DNA from: an uncultured Collinsella sp.
Lineage (GTDB): Bacteria > Actinomycetota > Coriobacteriia > Coriobacteriales > Coriobacteriaceae
NCBI GenBank assembly: GCA_959023295.1
Contig: CAUFBM010000001.1
Span: 124,001 to 188,000 of the forward strand
Direction of reading: 5' to 3'
Length of the DNA stretch: 64,000 nt
A model generated the notes under the pieces. The model was not told the origin of the DNA, ran no database searches, and saw only the letters and a list, made by a program, of their open reading frames with translations. Numbering within the stretch: the first letter of the stretch is position 1; each line of letters starts with the position of its first letter. The position numbers and the translations under genes are program-made. Below, one piece after another: positions 58,455-64,000 of this stretch.

Positions 58455-60377
58455 CTAGTCGAGCGAGAGCCCGCTGAATTTGCCGCCCGGCTTGCTCCCG
58501 TTCTTCTTCTCCGGCTCGGGCCACTTTGGGCACCAGGTCGAGGCCTCCTCGCGCATCTTCCCAGCAGCTGACTCGTCGAGGCGGCGCTGGTAGGCGCGAC
58601 GGTTCTCCGCCTCGTGCTCGGGGGTCCCGAGGTCGAAGTGCTCCCTTGTGGGCGTGTTGGTGCAGTCGGTGACGGGGGAGCGGAAGACGCCGGCTCGACA
58701 TGCGGGCATACCGTTGTCCGCGTGCTTCACGACGATGATCCCGTCCCGGTCCGGGGCCATGCCGCGCCACTCCCAGGGGTGTATCACGTCGTCGGCGCTC
58801 TCGCTGTAGGACGTCGAGGATGACGTGCCCGACGCGGCCCTGCCGTTGCTCGTGCCCTGCGTGTGGCGCGTGGTCTTGCCGATGAGCTCGGTGAAGTACC
58901 GGCGGTCCTCCTCCTCGGCGAGCTTCATCGCAATCTTGACCCCGCAGTTCGCGAGGATCTTCCTGCGGCCGTCTCTCTCGCCATACTTGTTGAGCTGGGA
59001 TACGTCCTGCGTCGCTCCGACCCAGAACGTCCCGCACCCGCGCCCGAGACTGAGGAGGGCGGGCAGGCACTCGACGCGGGGCAGGTTGCCCCACTCGTCG
59101 CCGAGTATCTGCACGGGGCGGGGGAGCCTGCCGCCGTTCACGTCCGCGACCGCCTGGACCGAAGCCCAGAGCTGCGAGAGGAACATCGCCGCGATACAGT
59201 TGTAGGGGGAGCCCTCGTCGAGCACGTGGAGAAAGACGGCGCTCTTCTCCGTGAGTACCGTGTGCGGGTCGATGTCGGAGCCGGAGGTCATCCAGGCGAC
59301 CGGGGCGGAGGAGAACGGGCGCAGGGCGACCTTGAGCGTCGAGAGGATGCTCCTGAGCTCGTTGCCGCCCGAGGAGACGAACTGCGACGCCCTGCCCTTG
59401 GCGGGGTGGCCGCTCGGCAGAGCGCGGAAGACGGCCTTCAGGGGCTCGGACGGGTCGTCTCCTTCGGTCTCGGTGCCGCGGTCCAGGACCTCGCAGACGG
59501 TCGCGAGGTGCTTTGATTCCTCGGGACACTCGTCGGACATGGAGACCAGCAGGACCAGGGCCGAGAGCAGGCCCCTGGCCGAGGCGGTCCAGTGCGAGCC
59601 CTTGTCTTTCTCGTCGTCCTGCACCACGAGCTCCGCGATGGCGTCCGCCGCCTGCTCGGCCTCCTGGTCGCGTCCCTCGGCATGGAGGTCGAGCACCTGC
59701 TTGAGCGGGTTGAACCTCTGTCCCCTATAGGGGTGCTGCGTGTCGAGAAGCAGGACGCGATAGCCGCGACGGGCCAGCTCGTCGCCCGTGAGTTCTATGA
59801 GCTCGTTTTTCACGTCGGAGACGATTAGGGTCGCGGGCTCGGATCCGTTGGAAGCGCCGCCGTAGCTGAGCAGGTCGATTGAGGGGAGATAGAGGAAGCG
59901 ACTCTTACCTGACCCGGTGGCCCCTGACACGAAGGCCATCTTCTTGGGCTCGTAGAGATAGCAGGGTTTGCCGTGATACTTGGTGAACCCATAGACGAAC
60001 CCACGTGACGAGGGATTCGTCGAGCCGTCCCAGGTCATGGACCCTTTTATGACCTCGCGACCCGTCTTGACGTGGGCGTCGCCGAGCACGCCGCCGTCCT
60101 CGGCCCTCGCGTTGAGGGTGGTCGAGTAGGCGATGAGAGCGCAGATGCAAAAGGCGAGGAGGAAGGTCAGCAGGGTTCCGAGCGGGCAAGCAGTGAACGC
60201 ACCCGTGAGCCACCAGCCGAGGACGGTATCCACGCCGAACGACGACGGAATCGCAGCCGCGCCTAACGGTGTCCCGGCGACGAAATCGTCGACGGGGACG
60301 GCGAGGACGGGGCATGCGAGGATCGCTAGGAGAAGAGATGATATGAGCGCTGTGGGCATCTTGGTTTTCATGATCAT
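58455..60377 (-). CDS. Type IV coupling protein (VirD4/TraG family)
   Basis: A 640-aa membrane ATPase that links the relaxosome to a secretion channel. Two N-terminal hydrophobic segments lie at residues 8-28 and 52-84. Walker A is SGATGSGKSR (151-160) and Walker B VQILGDEWGNLP; NELIELTGDELARRGYRV, LLLDTQHPYRGQRFNPL and ATQDVSQLNKYGERDGRRKI are typical. The C-terminal tail is charged. The ATG overlaps the MobC-like stop (ATGA), so the two are coupled. No VirB4-type gene is present in the window. Confidence 0.9.
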   Translation of the reverse strand: MIMKTKMPTALISSLLLAILACPVLAVPVDDFVAGTPLGAAAIPSSFGVDTVLGWWLTGAFTACPLGTLLTFLLAFCICALIAYSTTLNARAEDGGVLGDAHVKTGREVIKGSMTWDGSTNPSSRGFVYGFTKYHGKPCYLYEPKKMAFVSGATGSGKSRFLYLPSIDLLSYGGASNGSEPATLIVSDVKNELIELTGDELARRGYRVLLLDTQHPYRGQRFNPLKQVLDLHAEGRDQEAEQAADAIAELVVQDDEKDKGSHWTASARGLLSALVLLVSMSDECPEESKHLATVCEVLDRGTETEGDDPSEPLKAVFRALPSGHPAKGRASQFVSSGGNELRSILSTLKVALRPFSSAPVAWMTSGSDIDPHTVLTEKSAVFLHVLDEGSPYNCIAAMFLSQLWASVQAVADVNGGRLPRPVQILGDEWGNLPRVECLPALLSLGRGCGTFWVGATQDVSQLNKYGERDGRRKILANCGVKIAMKLAEEEDRRYFTELIGKTTRHTQGTSNGRAASGTSSSTSYSESADDVIHPWEWRGMAPDRDGIIVVKHADNGMPACRAGVFRSPVTDCTNTPTREHFDLGTPEHEAENRRAYQRRLDESAAGKMREEASTWCPKWPEPEKKNGSKPGGKFSGLSLD

Positions 60378-60718
60378 TCTCGATTCTTGGAGATGAGGTT
60401 CGATAGCTGCGAGGCCGTGCTCGATACCAGACGGACGGCCTCCGCGAGCTGTTGGGCCGTCTGCGTATCCACGCCATAGGCGTTTGCGGTGAGAACGGCC
60501 TGGTTGAGGTTTCCGCCCTGCTTCTTCATCTGATGAAGAAGCTGCCGCAGCGTCGCCTCGTCGGCGATCCTGACGGGCTTCTCACCGATGAGGAGGGCGG
60601 CTTCGCGCATGAACGTCGATGGGGCCATACCAAAAGAGGAGGAGCGCACCGTGATGGCGGCACGCTCCTCCTCGGTCATGCGGACGTTTATATGCGCGGT
60701 CTTGGCTTTGCCACGCAT
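60374..60718 (-). CDS. MobC-like relaxosome accessory protein
   Basis: A 114-aa protein. It has a ribbon-helix-helix N-terminus (KTAHINVRMTEEERAAITVR, SSSFGMAPSTFMREAALLIG) and the MobC signature LRQLLHQMKKQGGNLNQAVL. It is expected to bind oriT and help the relaxase. It starts 4 bases after the DnaB-like gene and overlaps the coupling-protein start. Confidence 0.83.
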   Translation of the reverse strand: MRGKAKTAHINVRMTEEERAAITVRSSSFGMAPSTFMREAALLIGEKPVRIADEATLRQLLHQMKKQGGNLNQAVLTANAYGVDTQTAQQLAEAVRLVSSTASQLSNLISKNRE

Positions 60719-60721
60719 GGG

Positions 60722-61618
60722 CTAGCCCCTGTCGTGGAAGGTGGCGCGCGCACCGTCGAAGTCGAGTCGGGACTCGCCCAGCGTGCCGTAGCGGTTCTTG
60801 AGGGCGACGAGCTTGAGGGGCGTGCCGGTTGCGGGAGACTCGTAGGGCCACTCGGGCTTGTCATTGTCATCGGCGAGGTAGAGCACCGAGTCAAAGCCGT
60901 ACTCGACAGCGGAGGAACCACCGAACATGGCGAGGTTGGGCCTGGCCGACTTCCCGGAATCATAGGACTTGCGAGTGGTCGAGCTCAGTGCGATGACGGG
61001 AGAGCCATAGAGGTTCGAGATTTCGCGGAGGCCCTTCACGCATGCTGTGATAGCCAATCGCTCGTCGATGAACTGCTGGTCCGCCGTGACGCCGCAGGCG
61101 AGGAGCTGGAGGTAGTCAATGAAGACGATGGGGACCTCGCCGCGCTCGCGTGTTACCAGCCCGACGAGGTTGGAGAGCTCCACGGTGTTGAGCGGGCCGG
61201 TGATGCAGAGATTGGGGGCGATCTGGGTGCGATATTTGTCGAGTGCAGCCTCGAAAGTCGTGTGCTTAGGGTGATTCTGGGTCGCGCAGCTGGAGACCTC
61301 GGACAACGCGACTTTGCCGTCGCTGAGACGCGCCAGACTCTTCTCAATCAGCTTGTGCGCGGGAAGCTCGGCGGAAACGTAGATTACCGGGTGCCCGTCT
61401 GCCGCGAGCTTGTCGGCCTCCTGGAGTGCCAGTGTCGTCTTGCCCTTGCCCGGGGCGGTCCCGATTGCGTAGTTGAGCCCGGGGTAGACACCGCCGAGGA
61501 TGCTGTTGAGTGCGTCGAGCCCGAAGGAGGCGATGGGTTTGTCTTCCTGAAGGGCGTGGACGTGCTCGTCGAGCACATCAAGCTCGAAGACGAGGGGATT
61601 GACGTTCGGGCGCTGCAT
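60722..61618 (-). CDS. DnaB-like helicase-domain ATPase
   Basis: A 298-aa RecA-fold ATPase. Walker A is GTAPGKGKTT (53-62), followed by PVIYVSAELPAHKLIEKSLA, Walker B VFIDYLQLL, and the DnaB-like motif SSTTRKSY with ALKNRYGTLGE. The DnaB N-terminal domain is absent. Such proteins act in plasmid or element replication (RepA/DnaB type). The ATG overlaps the stop of the small HTH gene (TAATG). Confidence 0.83.
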   Translation of the reverse strand: MQRPNVNPLVFELDVLDEHVHALQEDKPIASFGLDALNSILGGVYPGLNYAIGTAPGKGKTTLALQEADKLAADGHPVIYVSAELPAHKLIEKSLARLSDGKVALSEVSSCATQNHPKHTTFEAALDKYRTQIAPNLCITGPLNTVELSNLVGLVTRERGEVPIVFIDYLQLLACGVTADQQFIDERLAITACVKGLREISNLYGSPVIALSSTTRKSYDSGKSARPNLAMFGGSSAVEYGFDSVLYLADDNDKPEWPYESPATGTPLKLVALKNRYGTLGESRLDFDGARATFHDRG

Positions 61619-61860
61619 TACTCGCTCGCCCCCTCTGCCAGCTTGTGGAAGTAGTCGAACAGGTCCTCTTCCATGACGAAGTACTGGTTGGCGATGCTAA
61701 AGCAGTGGTGGGTGGACTTCATGAGCTTGATGGCGCTGGATTGTCCGATGCCGGTGAGGATCTGAACGTCCAGGCGGCTCATGATGCGCTTGGTGCCGAC
61801 ATGGCGCAGGTTGATGCCTGCGGAGATGGCGTCGGTCTTGGGGTCATCTGCAAGATGCAT
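61618..61860 (-). CDS. Small helix-turn-helix protein
   Basis: An 80-aa protein with IMSRLDVQILTGIGQSSAIK, LMKSTHHCFSIANQYFVMEE and DLFDYFHKLAEG, the layout of excisionase/MerR-like winged-helix proteins encoded in mobile elements. It is coupled to the DnaB-like gene and could be a recombination directionality factor, a replication initiator or a repressor. Confidence 0.7.
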   Translation of the reverse strand: MHLADDPKTDAISAGINLRHVGTKRIMSRLDVQILTGIGQSSAIKLMKSTHHCFSIANQYFVMEEDLFDYFHKLAEGASE

Positions 61861-61936
61861 GATAAACTCCTTGTTTGGGGCGCTCGGCTCCTCTTCGAGG
61901 TTTGGCGACTAAGAGAGGGGAGTCGGGTGCCGTTTT

Positions 61937-62668
61937 CTATTGCCAGGCGGAGCAGACCGTCTCCAGAAGGTCGCTCCATTTGCGGCGCAGCTCCGGGGTG
62001 TCCGGTGGTACGTGCTTGTTGCCGCACTTGTTGGCCGAGATGGTGACGCTCTCTTCAAGCGCGGAAAAAGCATCGGCGAGATAGGCGCATGTCGCGTTCA
62101 GGCATCCAATCTCGTCGAAGTACTCAACTGCGAAGCGAACGAGGGCTGCTACGGGCGCTCGATTGAACTCCGTCGAGCACTCGTCCATCAGCGAGCGTCC
62201 GTACTTGACTGCACGGGACGTCTCGTAGTCGAGAAGGGGATTCGAGGGGTCGCTCCGGGTCTCGTGTTCCATGTAGTCGAGAACAGACTCGAAGCAACGT
62301 CGAAGGTGCGGTATGTCCATTGCACCGGTGTAGAGCGCAGTGCCGCAGCTCCTCTCGTGAATGAGCCTCGCTCCGAACTCGATTATGGGCTTATAGTCCG
62401 CTTCGGCGACGGTGCCGATTGCGCCGGTGACGTTCGAACGCAACACGTCCGACACACTCGTGAACAGGCTATCACCGCTGTAGACGTTGAGCATTCTGTC
62501 CCTCGCGAACGCGGACGCGGGAAGCACCTTCTCGAAGACGAGTCCGATGATGGTTTTCGATTCGTCAGTTGCCCGCAGGTAAGCCTCGTCCGAAACCATC
62601 TGCGCGAAGGGGGCCCTGAGATTCTCGGGAATGCGAATTCGCTTCTCAGCTTTCTTTGCCAACGCCAC
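61937..62668 (-). CDS. Element-encoded protein of unknown function
   Basis: A 243-aa, mostly helical protein (MALAKKAEKRIRIPENLRAP, FESVLDYMEHETRSDPSNPL, CAYLADAFSALEESVTIS). The N-terminus is basic. No catalytic motif is recognised. The start is a GTG at 62668 behind a strong AAGGAGGTGAG. It is the first gene after the integrase in the element, 76 bp before the HTH gene, so it may be a regulator or replication factor. Confidence 0.72.
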   Translation of the reverse strand: MALAKKAEKRIRIPENLRAPFAQMVSDEAYLRATDESKTIIGLVFEKVLPASAFARDRMLNVYSGDSLFTSVSDVLRSNVTGAIGTVAEADYKPIIEFGARLIHERSCGTALYTGAMDIPHLRRCFESVLDYMEHETRSDPSNPLLDYETSRAVKYGRSLMDECSTEFNRAPVAALVRFAVEYFDEIGCLNATCAYLADAFSALEESVTISANKCGNKHVPPDTPELRRKWSDLLETVCSAWQ

Positions 62669-62790
62669 TTATACTCACCTCCTTCCATTCAACTTGCGAA
62701 TAATGTATCACCGTTCAGTCGATATGGCCCATGCGAATGTCACTAATAGCCCATGATATGGAGAAATAGTGAAGTATCCAGTTGAAATAG

Positions 62791-64000
62791 CTAATTCTTA
62801 GATGAAAGCGATTCAAATACCTCAGCTGCGTTTCGGTCATTTGCCCTGATTGCATGGGTGTAGAAGTTTGCGGTTGTGCTTGCGGACGCATGGCCCATTC
62901 TCGCTTGAACGGTCTTTAAGTCGACGTTGCTCGCAACAAGGGCCGTTGCTGCCGTGTGCCTCAGGCCATGGGGAACGAGCCCTGAGTATCCGGTGCCTCG
63001 TGTGTGCAGTTTGCCGTTGCGCTTGAACTGGCTTGTCACGTTGGCGTACTCGCCATAGCCGTTGTCGACGCAGAAATCCCTGAACCAGCGTGAATAGTTG
63101 TGTCCATCGGGTCGGGTGATACTGACGTGAAGGTTGCCGTTTTCGTCCTTATGCGTGCTGAAGGCGTGAACGAGGGGGTCAGAGTTTCTCTGTCTTAGCC
63201 CGCGTTGCTCGAATAGATTGCGCTGCCGCATCTTCCAGTCGTTTAGATACGCGGCCAGCGAAGAGTCTATAGACAGGATTCGCCTGCTCATTTCCGATTT
63301 TGGTGCCCTGAGCGTTTTGTCATTGGTGTACTGGCGGATGATTCGGATCTCCATCGCCTCGGGGTCGTAGTCTTCCCAACAGAGCCCCAGGGCCTCGCCT
63401 TTCCTGAGTCCTAGGTGGAATATGAGCATGGTGCAGACGGTCATCGGCCCCATGGGTTCGGATAGCAGGCATTTGGTGAATCGGGGCAGTTCGTCGGGTG
63501 GGAGGAAGTTACGCACTCTAAGGTCTGGCTTTGGGAGTTTGATGCTGATGCATGGGTTGCGCCCGATTAGCTCATTCTCCAGTGCGTCCTGCATGACCTG
63601 TTTGAGCTTGACGTGGATACGACGAATCTCGGCCTCTGTGAATCTTCCGGTTGAGATCGCTTCAGCATACGCCCGTTTGATCTCGTCGGGCCTCAGTGCG
63701 CCGAGGGGCATGTCGCCGAACAGCTCGCGTATATGGCGCACGTCATATTCCTCTCTTTGGAAAGAAAGAGGGGAGCCGAAGGAGCTTTCTCGGAGCCGAT
63801 GGAAATCCTCAGCGTATCCGGAAACAGTGGTCGGCATGTCGCTAGCCGGTTCATAGGTCTCCAGCTCCTTCCGGTAGGCATCGAGCGCATTCGCCACCTC
63901 ACCGGGCCAGTTCTTCGGGTTTTTGCTCTTGCAATGGATGGTTCTCTTGGGTGTCTTTAGGTATCTGACTCGTTTCCCGTTCTTGCCGGATTCGGGGTCG
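62791..64000 (-). CDS. int: Tyrosine site-specific integrase (start beyond right edge)
   Basis: The minus-strand frame is open from the edge (64000) to a TAG at 62791-62793, giving at least 403 residues. A basic N-terminal segment (KNGKRVRYLKTPKRTIHCKS) looks like an arm-binding domain. A SAM-like core-binding domain follows. The catalytic domain has Arg in LGLRKGEALGLCWED, HGLRHTAATAL and GHASASTTANFYTHA with the nucleophilic Tyr. A GTG at 63897 could be read as a start, but coding sequence continues upstream without a stop, so the true start lies outside. It integrates the element into tRNA-Arg. Confidence 0.92.
   Translation of the reverse strand, partial: DPESGKNGKRVRYLKTPKRTIHCKSKNPKNWPGEVANALDAYRKELETYEPASDMPTTVSGYAEDFHRLRESSFGSPLSFQREEYDVRHIRELFGDMPLGALRPDEIKRAYAEAISTGRFTEAEIRRIHVKLKQVMQDALENELIGRNPCISIKLPKPDLRVRNFLPPDELPRFTKCLLSEPMGPMTVCTMLIFHLGLRKGEALGLCWEDYDPEAMEIRIIRQYTNDKTLRAPKSEMSRRILSIDSSLAAYLNDWKMRQRNLFEQRGLRQRNSDPLVHAFSTHKDENGNLHVSITRPDGHNYSRWFRDFCVDNGYGEYANVTSQFKRNGKLHTRGTGYSGLVPHGLRHTAATALVASNVDLKTVQARMGHASASTTANFYTHAIRANDRNAAEVFESLSSKN

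Larger units (their letters stand above)
53583..64000. mobile_element. Integrative mobilizable element in tRNA-Arg (left end to window edge)
   Basis: From the tRNA 3' end to the right edge, nearly every recognisable gene is of mobile type: RM system, relaxase, VirD4-like coupling protein, MobC-like protein, DnaB-like ATPase, small HTH and tyrosine integrase, all on the minus strand. There are no type IV secretion channel genes (VirB4, VirB6), so it is probably mobilised by a helper, unless those genes lie beyond 64000. The right attachment site, a repeat of the tRNA 3' end, is expected beyond the window. The integrase lies far from the tRNA end, implying that the other boundary is close to the right edge. 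Confidence 0.8.

Noticed and set aside
63897..63897. GTG at 63897 as integrase start
   Set aside because: The frame continues upstream without a stop to the window edge with a plausible basic N-terminal domain, so the gene is partial.

Overview
The window looks like a chromosomal segment of a high-GC, anaerobic, saccharolytic gut actinobacterium of the class Coriobacteriia, most likely Collinsella or a close relative. This is inferred from gene content, not from a search. The evidence is a MerR-type HspR repressor at the end of a dnaK-grpE-dnaJ operon (an actinobacterial habit), a [NiFe]-hydrogenase maturation set, several PTS sugar systems, a nadABC-nadR operon, and strong GC bias at third codon positions.

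Layout. 1-15.2 kb is mainly carbohydrate use: an edge-truncated DUF1593 gene, an EstA-like esterase, a PTS IIBC permease, a DUF4038 glycosidase-like protein, a ROK kinase, pyrE, an RpiR regulator, a frameshifted glycoside hydrolase divergent from an AraC regulator, a GH1 6-phospho-beta-glucosidase, a stand-alone PTS IIA and a lipoprotein. The IIBC protein has no IIA domain, so the IIA at 13862 is a plausible partner. 15.5-22.2 kb (minus strand) carries a HAD phosphatase and a hydrogenase maturation block, hypFCDE with NikR and an 82-aa helical protein. hypB is not in the window, and hypA lies 27 kb away. 22.4-30 kb holds thioredoxin, a degenerate uracil-DNA-glycosylase-like protein, a LytTR/GHKL two-component pair, de novo NAD synthesis (nadA, nadB, nadC, nadR) and a 2[4Fe-4S] ferredoxin. 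30.7-35 kb is the dnaK-grpE-dnaJ-hspR operon. An aconitase-family hydratase, a HicAB module and clpB follow. dnaK and clpB share an upstream operator-like site. 42.4-49.7 kb holds two uncharacterised proteins and a TetR-controlled module: a DUF5692 membrane protein divergent from a large Fe-S/FAD oxidoreductase followed by hypA. 50.1-53.4 kb is a mannose-family PTS (IIAB, IIC, IID, ManO).

From the 3' end of a tRNA-Arg(CCT) gene at 53510 to the right edge lies an integrated mobilizable element. It carries a BcgI-like restriction-modification system, a relaxase, a VirD4/TraG coupling protein, a MobC-like protein, a DnaB-like ATPase, a small HTH protein and a tyrosine integrase that runs off the window. 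The specificity gene of the RM system is split exactly at a (GA)7 dinucleotide tract, and losing one repeat unit would fuse its two target-recognition domains. This looks like a phase-variable specificity switch and is the most interesting protein-coding feature here.

Intergenic DNA is unusually rich in structure. A roughly 180-bp element occurs twice (7248 and 15194), with three nested stems whose bases differ but whose pairing is kept. A dispersed hairpin built on AGTTGCGGTGAAATAGTTCC occurs four times plus one diverged copy. There are also tandem hairpins, three back-to-back palindromes before clpB, and many short GGGGAC-type REP-like motifs. Most coding annotation rests on clear family motifs. 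Regulator-operator pairings and all RNA-structure ideas are inferences from the sequence alone.
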